Positions 25,051 to 35,215 of a stretch of 64,000 nt of DNA are shown in pieces. This DNA comes from Nemertoderma westbladi. Taxonomy: Eukaryota > Xenacoelomorpha > Nemertodermatida > Nemertodermatidae. Each line of letters opens with the position of its first letter. Position 1 is the stretch's first letter. The stretch is taken from the NCBI GenBank assembly GCA_032718475.1, contig JAUCBJ010004773.1, positions 1-64,000 on the forward strand, given 5' to 3'. A program made the position numbers and the translations under genes. The notes under the pieces are model-generated. The model was not told the DNA's origin and searched no databases. It saw only the letters and a program-made list of their open reading frames with translations.

Positions 25051-26767
25051 AACCCGATTTAATATATTTCTATCAATTATTTCGTTTTGCCTAGCAATTA
25101 TTGTTAGTAACCTCTTGTAATATTTTATTGTCGTTTTAGCGACGTTTTGATTTCGTTTTCGAACTAATCCGTTTTAATGATTAAGTGCAGTTTTTCATTT
25201 ACCTGCCAATTATGATGCAGAGCAGGGTAGTTTTCATGTTCTAGTGTTTCTTTATATAAGTGCACCTCAGAAAAAAATAGCCTAATTTATCTCATCATCC
25301 TCCAACAACAGCCGTTGTTAGTTCTTTTTAATGAATTTTATTATATTTTACTTCATTATGGTGCACGTTATATGATGGCACTGTTGTTATGTTAAAGGTT
25401 CACGCAAGATTAGCTGATCCAACAGTTCTTTATCTATACCTACTTACTTACGTTCTAATAGTTACTTTCATATTATTAAATTGCTGGGGGTTTAATATTA
25501 ATTCACCATTTTATATTGTTAATTTAGAAAAGCCTTTTTATCTTGTCTTAGTTCAATTTATATTTCTTAGTGGCGAATTATTCTTTATGCTGTTGATTGA
25601 GTATGATATATTCTAACAGGTTATTAAGTGCATTGTAATTTGTGAGGTTTGATTACGAAATCGACCGTTACGAATTAATATTTCACAGGACAACCTGAGA
25701 AATGTAGAGAGAAACGCCAAACGTTAAAAGTGACATCACAAACGGAATCACCGACTAGAAATACTCCACAGCAAAAATTAGCAGTTAGTTTTTAGTTAGT
25801 ATTTATATTTTTCGACTGAAAGACAAACAGACTGAATTATAGATAGAGAGACATACCTTACTATCGGTTCTACATTTTGAAAACTTGTAAACTATTATTT
25901 ATTGCAATTGAATTTAAATCGTCGACAATGAAAACCCCGTTAGAGGAGAAAATAGTAAAGTGATGTTGCTTCTTATTTTTTGACAAACAGACAGTTAGCC
26001 AAGCCACACGGAGATCACTTTTCCACTTCAATGCAGTAAATTTGCGACGCGAGATAGGGGATAGAGAAGACGTTACGGTTAGATAGATGCGGTGAACGGA
26101 ACCCCCCCCCCCCCCCCCCCCCCCTCATTTGCCCAAACTATCGATCTAAATTGTTTAGATGTGTAATTCTCGTTCTATCATCACGAACTAGAGTATGCGT
26201 AAACCAGGCTTTGAGCCCTCCCACGACCTTTAAGGTCATAAAAAACCTGAGAGGAGTTGAAAGTTCTGCAAAAGAAATACACCTGACCTGAAGATTCATT
26301 GAAAAAAGATGAAAAAATACAATAAACTAACAAGTAATATTCCGATGACAACACCCTTGGTGGGGAATTTCAAAACCTTCATATTTATTGCCTGAGAAAT
26401 ACTTTCCTTTGCTAAGAGAGACATTTTGTGATACATTTCTCGTGAGGTGCGTAATTTATTTTGGAAGAGAAGAATACATTCATATTCACACAATTCGAAC
26501 TAATTAATTGGTTCGGTAAATGCAACCTATCCATGGTTGCTTTATTGTGTGTAATAGAACACTTTATATAAGATTAAATGTGCGAGTAATTAGGACACCG
26601 TCCACGCGACTTTACATGATGGTAGTTGATGACTTAGTTTTAATTAATTAATAATAAATAATTCCATACCTTGAATGAATAAACACGTTAAACGGTGTCT
26701 TCCAAATACACAATCTCCCTTATTACAACAACCATTTTTACAAAGTCGGCCAAGTAGCCCTTTGTGT
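25051..26767. other. Gene-free AT-rich spacer with a poly-C run
   Basis: No convincing gene; short open frames here are AT-rich noise. It contains 23 consecutive C at 26102-26124. Confidence 0.5.
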
Positions 26768-27405
26768 GTTTCCGATGTAAAATTTTATGGTGATTCCGAA
26801 TCTGTAATCAGCTTTTCGATAAGTTGTTTTGTTCTCGAGTTATGGAAACTTTTATAATTTTCACCCAAAACTTTAACATTTGTAATTTTGATGCAGCACC
26901 ACATTTGTCACCAAAAAAGACCATCAAACACCCAAAAATTTCGAAATATTTTGTCATTTTAAGAATCAGCGCCGAAAATTTGCATATAGAGATCAAAACC
27001 GCAAAAGAATATCATTTTTGAAAAATTCTAAAAAATTGTTCACTTTTGGTGCAGTTTGGTCAGTTGTAATGATGAGGAAATGTTAATGTCATTTTTTCAC
27101 GTTGGCTTCTTTGGAACTCTCTCTATCTACTTTTTAACTACTCAACCGATTTTCGTTCTGTTTCTGCAGAATTATGTAGAGGAATATTCCGCGCAAAAAT
27201 TGTGTTGACAGAATTTTAAATTCTTGAAGAATAATATTTCAAAAAATTTGATGGTCTTTTTTGTTGTCAAATGTGGTGCTGCACCAAAATTAAAAATTTG
27301 CAAATTTTGAGTTAAAATTACAGAAGTGCCATAACTCGAGAACGAAACAACTTATGGAAAACTGATTTCAAATTCGGAATCACCATAAATTTTACATCGG
27401 AGAAC
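26768..27405. mobile_element. Long inverted repeat (fold-back element), arms about 170 bp
   Basis: The left arm (about 26768-26952: TCCGATGTAAAATTTTATGG ... GCAGCACCACATTTG ... AAGACCATCAAA) reappears in reverse complement at about 27233-27405 (TTTGATGGTCTT ... CAAATGTGGTGCTGC ... AATTTTACATCGGA). Arms are roughly 80-85% alike by eye with about 280 bp between. There is no coding potential. It resembles a fold-back DNA transposon derivative; no target duplication was identified. Confidence 0.65.
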
Positions 27406-27464
27406 ACAATAAAAAAAAATGACCCCTTCTCACGGTTGTGAAGGGGTGAACCACCCTTCCCCCT

Positions 27465-27840
27465 TAAATTTCACCAAAAATTGCCAAAGATATTATCAAA
27501 AGACTAAGTTGTAAATTTCGAGACGTAAATCGCTTGAATTCTAATGTTTTTGTCTTAATTCTAGAATATTTATTACGCGTAATGAAGGTGGATCATTTTA
27601 AACACTCAGCTAAATAATAATTAACTATCACCTTTTATTTATTTTTGCTATTAATATAATCCCTAATCCCTTTTGATGCTAGCACTGAAATTTTACAATT
27701 TACCCCCCATGGGGTGTATATTCTAGAATAAAGACAAACAAAATATTAGAATTATATTGATTTACGTGACTAAATGTATAAATCTTTGATTTCTTTTAAT
27801 TTTGATAATATATCCAGAAGTTATTGGTGAAATTTAAAAA
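27465..27840. repeat. Second inverted repeat, adjacent to the first
   Basis: The sequence at about 27465-27570 (AAATTTCACCAA ... TTCTAATGTTTTTGTCTT ... TTCTAGAATAT) matches in reverse complement 27721-27838 (ATATTCTAGAATAAAGACAA ... TTGGTGAAATTT). Arms are about 100-115 bp and imperfect. It may be part of the same composite element as the neighbouring fold-back. The remaining bases to 28217 show only AT-rich sequence and an 11-nt G tract near 28050. Confidence 0.6.
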
Positions 27841-28217
27841 TGATATCTAGATTACAATCAAAAGACGAAAAATAAAGCCGATTGAGGTGGCTAAATATTG
27901 CCAAAAATGCGTTTTTTAACGGCTTGTTGTATCGAAATAGCTCATAAATTAAAAAATCCAGCTATGCCAGCAGTAAGAAAAGTTGTCAAACTAAAAATTT
28001 ATTGTCATACCAAATTTCGTAGCATATGATTGAATTTTGAAAAAATGAGAGGGGGGGGGCTCCTCCGACTTGCTAAAAATGGTTGTTGTATTAAGGGAGA
28101 TGTGTCGTTTATGGAGATATTTATATTATTTACATTCTAATGGGAAGGTAATAAAAGTTTTAACTAAATATTTAATTACTAATTTATTTCTACAAACAAG
28201 CAGCAAATATAATTAAG

Positions 28218-29549
28218 TTAACCCTCTTTATCGTAAAGATCAAGGTTATAATGTTCCCCGTAGACTTGTAAATGTTCGAATAACTCAGACTTTTGCGCTT
28301 CCAGATTCTCCGGCAGTTCCTTATAAACGTTGCTAAACAAATGCGACACTTTGGGTTTACGTTTCGCTTCGCTCTTTGCGAAAGCCTTCATTACCTTCTC
28401 TCTGGCTTTCTTCTTCCATACCTCCTCCTGGTCTTTGCTCCACAACTGGTTATTTAACATGTAGTTCCTTAGACGCGATATGGGATGGTCTGTCTGATCC
28501 CAATAGGATACCTCGTCTACAGACCTGTAGGCCGAAGAGTCATCGCTGGTGCTATGGTGGCCTATCCTGTATGTCATCGCTTCCACCAACACTGGTTTAT
28601 TCTCCCGCAGACATATCTCTTTGGCAGCTCTCGACACGTTATACATGGCGAATACGTCATTACCATCAACACGTAAAGTTTGCATTCCGTAGGCTGGGCC
28701 TCTCGCCGCCACACCGTCGCTGCGATACTGCTCGCTGGTGGGCGTGCTGATTGCGTAGCCGTTGTTCCGACACAGAAACACAATCGGGCAGTCCAAAGTC
28801 GCTGCAAAGTTCATAGCCGCGTGGGCGTCCCCTTCGCTAGAGGCGCCTTCTCCGAAGAAACAAACAACCACGTTGGATTTCTTCGCTAATTTATAAGCGT
28901 AAGCGACGCCCACAGCTTGCGGCATTTGTGTGGCAAGCGGGCTCGATATGGTCGCGAAGCCATGTCGAGCCGAGCCGTAATGGACCGGCATCTGATGGCC
29001 CTGCCCGAGATCGTCTTTGTTCCCGTAGCACTGATCCATAAACATCTCTAGCGGGTAGTCCCGCCACATAAGGACACCAGCCTCCCGGTACTGCCCAAAT
29101 ATAAGATCATCTGTATTCAACGCAGCCGCAGTGCCAATGTGAGTCGCCTCTTCCCCGTAGTTGGTCATGTAGAAGGAGATCCTCCCCTGTCTTTGCGATT
29201 CGTACATTATCCGGTCCATCTGGTTTAGAAGCGTCATCTTCAGGTACATCTCTATGATGGTTTTGGGTTTGAGTTTAGGGTCGTCGTCACCGACTATTTC
29301 TCCCTTTCGGTTCATAACGCGGTAGACGGGGATTGTGGAGCTGGACGGATCGATGAACTCGAGTTTACTCGTGAAGGAGGCTCGAGCGCCGAGGAACTGG
29401 GGTGTGTCGTCGTCTGCGTAGTGTTCGGCTACGGGTGGTTCAGGACTGTAGCGTCGGTGGGGTTGGCGACACATCGGCGTCGCGATGGGAGATAGTCGCC
29501 ATCGCGAGGAAGGGAGTGCGAATCTATGTAACCCGTGGATTAAAACCAT
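28218..29549 (-). CDS. BCKDHA: Branched-chain 2-oxoacid dehydrogenase E1 alpha subunit (BCKDHA), mitochondrial
   Basis: Intronless, 443 aa, close to the 445 aa I recall for the human protein. ATG at 29549 has a good context (CACCATGG read on the minus strand). An Arg-rich N-terminus ([20 protein letters not shown]) fits a mitochondrial presequence. Conserved blocks follow in order: [46 protein letters not shown], the thiamine-diphosphate motif [16 protein letters not shown]...NNGYAIS, and the phosphorylation loop [17 protein letters not shown] that BCKD kinase targets in animals. With the E1 beta subunit it decarboxylates branched-chain 2-oxoacids from Leu, Ile and Val. TTTATT at 28183-28188 is a minus-strand polyadenylation signal. 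It lies antisense in PIGN intron 2. A LINE begins only about 270 bp upstream of the ATG. No lesion is visible. Confidence 0.95.
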   Translation of the reverse strand: MVLIHGLHRFALPSSRWRLSPIATPMCRQPHRRYSPEPPVAEHYADDDTPQFLGARASFTSKLEFIDPSSSTIPVYRVMNRKGEIVGDDDPKLKPKTIIEMYLKMTLLNQMDRIMYESQRQGRISFYMTNYGEEATHIGTAAALNTDDLIFGQYREAGVLMWRDYPLEMFMDQCYGNKDDLGQGHQMPVHYGSARHGFATISSPLATQMPQAVGVAYAYKLAKKSNVVVCFFGEGASSEGDAHAAMNFAATLDCPIVFLCRNNGYAISTPTSEQYRSDGVAARGPAYGMQTLRVDGNDVFAMYNVSRAAKEICLRENKPVLVEAMTYRIGHHSTSDDSSAYRSVDEVSYWDQTDHPISRLRNYMLNNQLWSKDQEEVWKKKAREKVMKAFAKSEAKRKPKVSHLFSNVYKELPENLEAQKSELFEHLQVYGEHYNLDLYDKEG

Positions 29550-29816
29550 GGTGATTATTACTGTATTACAGTATTACCTGTATACAGATATATAGACCTA
29601 GGCCGGTAGGCCTACACTGATCAGCTGATAGGGATCCTACGCCTACCGCTACAATAATTCCAGCCAGAATTAGTACTGTAACTGTAGTACAAGTACAGTA
29701 GTACCGGTACTAAATGTACTACTGTACTGCTGTAGTACAGTAGTAACAGTAACAGAGTAGTAAGTTCTGAAGTTATCGAATTTCGGCAGTACAGCAGTAC
29801 CGGTAGGTACTGGCAA
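29550..29816 (-). promoter_or_regulatory. BCKDHA upstream region rich in GTAGGCCTAC and TACTGTAC motifs
   Basis: Between the BCKDHA ATG and the LINE lie GGTAGGCCTACA near 29609, several GGTACCGGTA-like palindromes and repeated CTACTGTACTGC/GTAGTACAGTAG runs. A promoter role is inferred from position only. Confidence 0.35.
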
Positions 29817-30320
29817 TTGAAGGATCTCCGATTTGACAACATGCACGACTGTACCACTTCGAACTTCAAACATCACTTCGAAAAATTATTGAACACAGAC
29901 AACGCACGAACTGGTAGTGATGAATTTCTGGATTCCCCATACATACCAGAGGTCGATGACCCCTTCACCGAAAGGGAACTTGCAGATGCGCTTAGCGAAA
30001 TTAAAATTAATAAAGGTTATATAGGAATTGGACTGGGGATACTCACCGCTTTACCGCGTCAATGGCTTTTGCTATTGCTATCAATTTTTAACATTGTTTT
30101 TCAGAATATATGTTATCTTAGCTCATGGGTTATCAGTAAACTGGTGGTCCTTTTCAAATCAGGTAGTAGATCTTCTTGCGACAATTATAGAGGGATTTCA
30201 ATTATGGATTCACTGGGTAAATTATATGATTTATTATTGAACTCTAGACTTCTTAGGTGGTGTAATATAGATAAATGTCAACTACTACTAGGATCGGCAT
30301 GCTGCATTGCAGCTGCATTT

Positions 30321-31619
30321 TTAAGAATGCTGTGCCGGCTTGTCAACAAAATTGCACCGCCACAACTCCCTATCACCCATGACATTTGCTAGATCATCCG
30401 CATCTTTAAGGCCAGTGTCCTTTAAGATGCGTCTCAAGAAAGTCATGGGCTGTCCACCATGCTTATTCACTCCATGAGGCTGCCAAAGTACAAGATTATG
30501 CACTGGCTGGTCCTCACGGCGAAAGCAATGTCCTGCAAAGCGGAGGCGATTTTGTTCTAGTGTCAAGCTTGGGGGAACCAATGAGACACCTCCAATGTTA
30601 TATAGTGTCTGGTTGGAGATGTGTGCATTGTACTTGACACAATGAACCCGGCGTAGCATTCTTGTGAATGTGCCATCCAGAGATTTGGTGTCCTCAGCAG
30701 TTAGAGCCCAGCATGGACTCCCGTAGAGGAGTACTGGAACTACTGCGGCTCGAAATAATCGGACCTTAAGTTTCTGATTAATTCTCGGTGTCTTCCAAAT
30801 CCTGGAAAGCCTATTCAAGGCTGCCCATGCCTTTCCCTTACGTATTCGAAGGTCCTCACCTGACTTCCGGATCCATGATCCCAGGTAACAGAAGTCGTCC
30901 ACATGCTCAAGCATACCATCCTTTGAGCTTATGCTCATCCGATCAGAGACTTGCTGAGGACTTTCAAAGTTAACTGTCAGAATTTTGGTCTTTCTGGAGT
31001 TAATAAAAAGACCAACACTAGAAGCAGCATGTTCTAATGAGCTGAGGAGCCGTTGGGCTCCCTCTAATGATTCTGAGAGTACTCCTAAGTCATCAGCAAA
31101 GTCTAGATCAGTTAGGTACTTGGCAGGATTTCCTCGACTTCTGGAGCCAGTAGGTGGAGTTATCATCACCCCATCATCATTATAATGATCTAAGGACATG
31201 CGTAGAACATAGTCAACCACAGTAATGAACAAGAATGGTGCAAGTGTGTCTCCTTGGAGGACGCCCCATAACACTTCAAATGGTTCTGTGTCACCGTCAA
31301 CAGTAGACACAAATGTTGTCGAACCATCGTATACTGATCTGATTGCTGCAATAATTTCATCAGGAATCCCATATAATGAAAGTATGCTGAACATACGTGA
31401 GCGAGAGACTGAATCAAAGGCCTTGAAGAAGTCAACAAAGATAACAGCCAGATGCCTGTCTTTCTTTTTTGATAACTCTTCAATTATCCTTCTAAGTGCC
31501 AAAATGGGCTCCATGGTCCCACGACCTTTACGGAACCCATTCTGATTTCCACGGAGCAGTCTCTCAATGGGATCCCTGATGCGATTTAATAGAATCCTAT
31601 TGTATAGCTTTGCAGCAAT
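30321..31619 (-). pseudogene. RTE reverse transcriptase, C-terminal two-thirds
   Basis: Open from just after the TAG at 31620-31622 to the stop at 30321-30323. It contains the fingers/palm motifs (VDFFKAFDSVS; LQGDTLAPFLF; FADD) and the C-terminal region with LYGSPCWALTAEDTK and RLRFAGHCFRR. The fragments at 20679-21366 and 45998-46206 belong to the same family. The upstream frameshift and stop mean a full polyprotein cannot be made from this copy. Confidence 0.85.
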
Positions 31620-31738
31620 CTAGATCAATGAGATTCCCCGAAAAGAACCATAGAGTGTTAGGTTGCCCTTCTTGGGAACTGGCACCAACTTATTTGTTTT
31701 CATTTCTTGTGGGACTCTTGTTGTTCGGTACATGTCTA

Positions 31739-32263
31739 CTACTGTATGATGGGATAGATGAGCTTTAAACACTCAGGTATTTTAAAGACCTCAGGGGGAA
31801 CACCATCTACTCCACTGGCACGATTGGTCTTAATGCTCTTTGCAGCAACCTTCACTTCTGCAAAGGAGATATCGCCAATGGGAATATCTGGGAGTACAGA
31901 CTCAGACACTTTTACTTCTATAAAGTTATCAGGCAATACCCTGTCATTATTGAGGAGCTTTTCAAAGTGGGCTTTCCAACCATTGAGGCGATCGGCTGGT
32001 GATTCAGCCTTAACCTTGGTGGTTGGTTGGCTTTTCCGCCCAGTAAGCAGATTGATCGATTTCCATGCCTGGGATGATTGCCTGCTGTCGTCAGCATCAT
32101 TGATGGCATCAACCTGTTGGTTTATTAGCTCCTGTAGATTAGCAGAGTACTGCCTGTTCAGGGACCTAGATGCAGCCTTAACTGCATTCTTGGCCGCTGT
32201 AGTCTGTTTGAGTCGGGACTCTTTCTGCGCCTTATGAAGGTCATTTCGGCACTTTTCGGTCAT
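31739..32263 (-). pseudogene. RTE polyprotein linker region upstream of RT (frameshifted)
   Basis: Minus-strand frame with ...SINLLTGRKSQPTTKVK, GWKAHFEKLLNNDR and VKAAAKSIKTNRASGVDGVP-like sequence (RASGVDGVPPEVFK), the usual RTE lead-in to the RT domain. It ends in two TAG codons near 31739-31745, after which the RT continues in another frame (VDMYRTTRVPQEM), showing an indel. Confidence 0.75.
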
Positions 32264-32325
32264 TTCACAACCTTTTCAAATCAGGTAGTAGATCTTCTTG
32301 CGACAATTATAGAGGGATTTCAATT

Positions 32326-33861
32326 ATGGATTCACTGGGTAAATTATATGATTTATTATTGAACTCTAGACTTCTTAGGTGGTGTAATATAGATAAATGT
32401 CAAGCAGGGGGGTTAAAGAACAGAGGTTGTATCGAGCAGATTCTAACTTTGAGGCTGCTGATTGATTTAGCTCTGTTCAAGAAAGTAAAACTTTTTCTAC
32501 TTTTTGTAGATTTTAGCAAAGCTTATGACCGAGTGCCGAGGGATGCAATGGTTCAATACTTAAAGTGTCTTGGTTGTGGTAGGGTTATGTTGCTAGCGAT
32601 TCAGGCAATATATCGTTGTACTAGGAGTATATTAAAATCAGCAATAATTTTCGTTTCTATTGGAGTGCGCCAGGGCGCACCAACCAGTTGTATTCTTTTT
32701 TGTATTTACTTAAATCGATTAGTCACAATGGTAAAAAATGTAATAGATCGCGATGGTTTCATTGGTGCAATAAATATCCTACTTCTAATGGACGATACGG
32801 TGCTTTTGGCAACTAGTCGTGAGAATTTAAATAAAAAGTACTTTGCGTTGTGTGAGTTTTGTAGCATATCTGGGATGGTAATAAATAAAAAGAAAACTAA
32901 GTTTTTTGTAGTCAACGGGTCAACGGACGATAAATTACCTTTACATTGTAACGATATTATTGTAGAACACTGTACTAGTTATGTGTATCTAGGGAGCCTA
33001 TTTACAGAAGATGGCAAGATGTCATCTGTGTTTAAATTATTAGAACGTAAGTTTGAAGAAACAACGAATAAATTCATAATATTTTGTACTGTAAACTCTT
33101 CAATGCCATTTATTTTAAAGAAACGTGTGCTTGAAGCTGGGGTTATGTCGTCATTGCTGTATGCGTCAGAGGGATGGCTCACAAACAACGTGAAAGTAGT
33201 TGACAAATATTATCACCGTATGGTAAAGTCCCTTTTGGGCGTCAGAGATCAGACACCAACTGATCCGTGTTTGATAGAAGTTGGTCTCCCCCCCATAATA
33301 CATCGGATTCATAGATCCAGGCAGCGGTTCTACTCCAAAGCGATGACGTACAACATTGACACCCCCTTCAGACAGGCGTTGGAGTTGTGCAGGGCTGCTA
33401 ATAGTCCAGGTTATAGGTTGCTTACTCATGTAGACAAATCGAGTGGCCTAGATGCAGTGTCTAGCCGTATTTTTAATAAACCGGATAAATGTACGAAATT
33501 TTATACATATCGAACTATTTTGAATAAAGGTATGTCCGTGCACCCGATATATTGTGTAAGTAAGCCATATATTCCTGATTACTTAAGAGTTGCTTTTACA
33601 CGTATCCGTTTAATGAGTCACAAACTCAGAATTGAAACTGGACGTTGGACACGGACGCCCTCTCCCGAGCGCGTATGTGTCTGTAATAATATTTCTATTC
33701 AAGATGAAAAACATGTTCTTATTTGTTGTCCACTATCTACACCTTTGCGTTCTAGTTACCCCAATATGAATTTTGATAACCTTGATGCATTATTATATAA
33801 CAACAACCTACTTGATTTGTGCAGTTACATAACTAAGGTATTGAAGTTATATGAAACCTAG
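32326..33861 (+). CDS. LINE reverse transcriptase with MDD catalytic motif and C-terminal CCHC-like finger
   Basis: 511 aa open frame; the first 26 residues come from the right-hand copy of the target duplication. RT motifs are LFLLFVDFSKAYDRVPRDAM, SIGVRQGAPTSCILF and NILLLMDDTVLLATSR. The last has Met where the family normally has Ala (ADD), which may lower or abolish activity. The distal part has SLLYASEGW and a Cys/His finger CVCNNISIQDEKHVLICC. The endonuclease and N-terminal part are missing because the element is 5'-truncated and interrupted. Confidence 0.75.
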   Translation: MDSLGKLYDLLLNSRLLRWCNIDKCQAGGLKNRGCIEQILTLRLLIDLALFKKVKLFLLFVDFSKAYDRVPRDAMVQYLKCLGCGRVMLLAIQAIYRCTRSILKSAIIFVSIGVRQGAPTSCILFCIYLNRLVTMVKNVIDRDGFIGAINILLLMDDTVLLATSRENLNKKYFALCEFCSISGMVINKKKTKFFVVNGSTDDKLPLHCNDIIVEHCTSYVYLGSLFTEDGKMSSVFKLLERKFEETTNKFIIFCTVNSSMPFILKKRVLEAGVMSSLLYASEGWLTNNVKVVDKYYHRMVKSLLGVRDQTPTDPCLIEVGLPPIIHRIHRSRQRFYSKAMTYNIDTPFRQALELCRAANSPGYRLLTHVDKSSGLDAVSSRIFNKPDKCTKFYTYRTILNKGMSVHPIYCVSKPYIPDYLRVAFTRIRLMSHKLRIETGRWTRTPSPERVCVCNNISIQDEKHVLICCPLSTPLRSSYPNMNFDNLDALLYNNNLLDLCSYITKVLKLYET

Positions 33862-34089
33862 GACTAATTATATTGCATTATATTTAAAAATGTCTGTGAA
33901 ACACATTGTTTTATATGGTTTTATTGGTAACATTGTTTATGGCTGAATTAGTATTATTAGTATAGTTATAGTTATAATATTAGTATTAGCAATACGATTT
34001 AGATATGATTTAAATATGATATGATTTATGTATTATAGTATACGAAAATAAACGGCGCTCCAGGCGCTACCTAACTAACTAACTAACTA
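33862..34089. other. LINE 3' UTR and tail
   Basis: AT-rich 3' UTR ending in CGGCGCTCCAGGCGCTACC and four to five CTAA repeats at about 34070-34088. Confidence 0.6.
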
Positions 34090-35215
34090 CCCACCCATAT
34101 GGTGGGGGTGTTTGAAAAAGGTGGACTGGATACAGAAAACATGGACAACGGACAGACCAATCATTATGTAAAGCAGTTTGTAGCAATTGGTCTGTCCACC
34201 TTTTTCAAGTTTTCGCTTTCTTAGTTACATAATTGGGAATAAGATGTGTGTTTGAAAAAGGTGGACTGGACACATGCACAAAAACATAGATAATAGTCTA
34301 ACCAATCAGAAACGTCCTAGGCGTATCTCCTAGGCGTATCTACCCCCCCCCCCCCCCCCCCCCGCGCAGTATTGCCCCCCTATAGACTTACAGCATAATA
34401 ATAGTAGGTTTAGCGTACCGTACAGAACTTTAACTTGGATTTATTGGTTTATTTTTGTGGTTGGGTTAGTTGGTCAGGCCCAAACCCTAATTAAAACTGT
34501 CATTAGTAACCCTATGACCTTAAAGTCCCGATGCTCTAGGCCTAATCTAAGACATTTTGTGGAATTTAGGATCCAAAATATTTAAGGTTGGGGTTACATG
34601 ACAGTTTTAATTAAGGTTTTGGGCCTCCATTTCCACTTTGAATTAGGGTTTTGGACCGCCACTCCCAAAATATGGGGACTTATTTACCCCCCTCGCTGCG
34701 CTCGGTCGTTTAATAACAGATCTCGGGATGAATGGTAAATAAAGCATATTATATTTCCCTCTCAGTGCAATAGGTAGTTATTATAATTAACTTTATACTA
34801 TAATGAGTTAGAATATTGACGTTCCAAAACTGATGCTAAGGCTCAGCTCACAGACTTTGTGGCTCGCCCGGGACTCGCCCCATATTATTGAACTAGGCCT
34901 ATATCGACAACTTCGGTTGGTCACAATAAGTATGGGATAATAATAACAATAATAATCCATAAAAACCTTCTGAATTTTTTTGAAAAACGTGGACAGAGCT
35001 GCTATAATGTGCAAATCAATCTGATTGGTCAATTCATTGCCTGTTCTTTCTCAACCCAGTCCAGCTTATTCGAATTTGAAAAAGGTAGACAACAAAGCTG
35101 AAAAAGGTGGACATGCTGTGTGACGCAAATCGCCCGTGATTGGTCTGTCCATTGTCCATATTTTCTGTTCTGTGTCCAGTCCACCTTTTTCAAACACTCC
35201 CCATGGTGGTCGGTT
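34090..35215. mobile_element. Non-autonomous element with long terminal inverted repeats
   Basis: The left end TGTTTGAAAAAGGTGGACTG with CAGAAAACATGGACAACGGA and CAGACCAATCA (34108-34170) is found in reverse complement at about 35140-35205 (GATTGGTCTGTCCATTGTCC ... AGTCCACCTTTTTCAAACA). Flanks CCATATGGTGGGG and CCCCATGGTGG extend the symmetry. Internal extra copies of AAAAAGGTGGAC lie near 34255 and 35095. The interior holds 21 consecutive C (34343-34363) and an inner hairpin with arms 34476-34525 and 34583-34626. No gene. Confidence 0.6.

Larger units (their letters stand above)
30282..32270 (-). mobile_element. RTE-type LINE, 5'-truncated, inserted in the + strand LINE with a perfect 133-bp target duplication
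   Basis: On the minus strand the element runs from 32270 (5' truncation) to 30282, ending in CCTAGTAGTAGT. The target 30149-30281 is repeated base for base at 32271-32403. Coding starts in the linker (TEKCRNDLHKAQKESRLKQT, frame to about 31739), shifts frame near 31739, has a TAG at 31622-31620 in the RT (GISLI-stop-IAAKLYNR), then stays open to 30321. RT motifs include AVIFVDFFKAFDSVS, WGVLQGDTLAPFLF and DLDFADDLGVLSES (FADD intact). No endonuclease is present. Confidence 0.92.
29817..34080 (+). mobile_element. Non-LTR retrotransposon (CR1/L2-group-like LINE), split by an RTE insertion
   Basis: The 5' part (29817-30281) reads as the end of the linker and start of RT (FKHHFEKLLNTDNARTG, SSCDNYRGISIMDSLGKLYD). 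It resumes at 32271/32404 after the RTE insertion and its target duplication, and runs to the stop at 33861. The 3' end near 34079 is CGGCGCTCCAGGCGCTACC followed by repeated CTAA, a typical LINE microsatellite tail. The 5' end is truncated: no endonuclease domain is present. Clade assignment is uncertain. Confidence 0.8.

Noticed and set aside
26296-27021. Short frames of 60-65 aa in the fold-back region
   Set aside because: AT-rich, overlapping on both strands and lying in inverted-repeat arms; no homology recognised.
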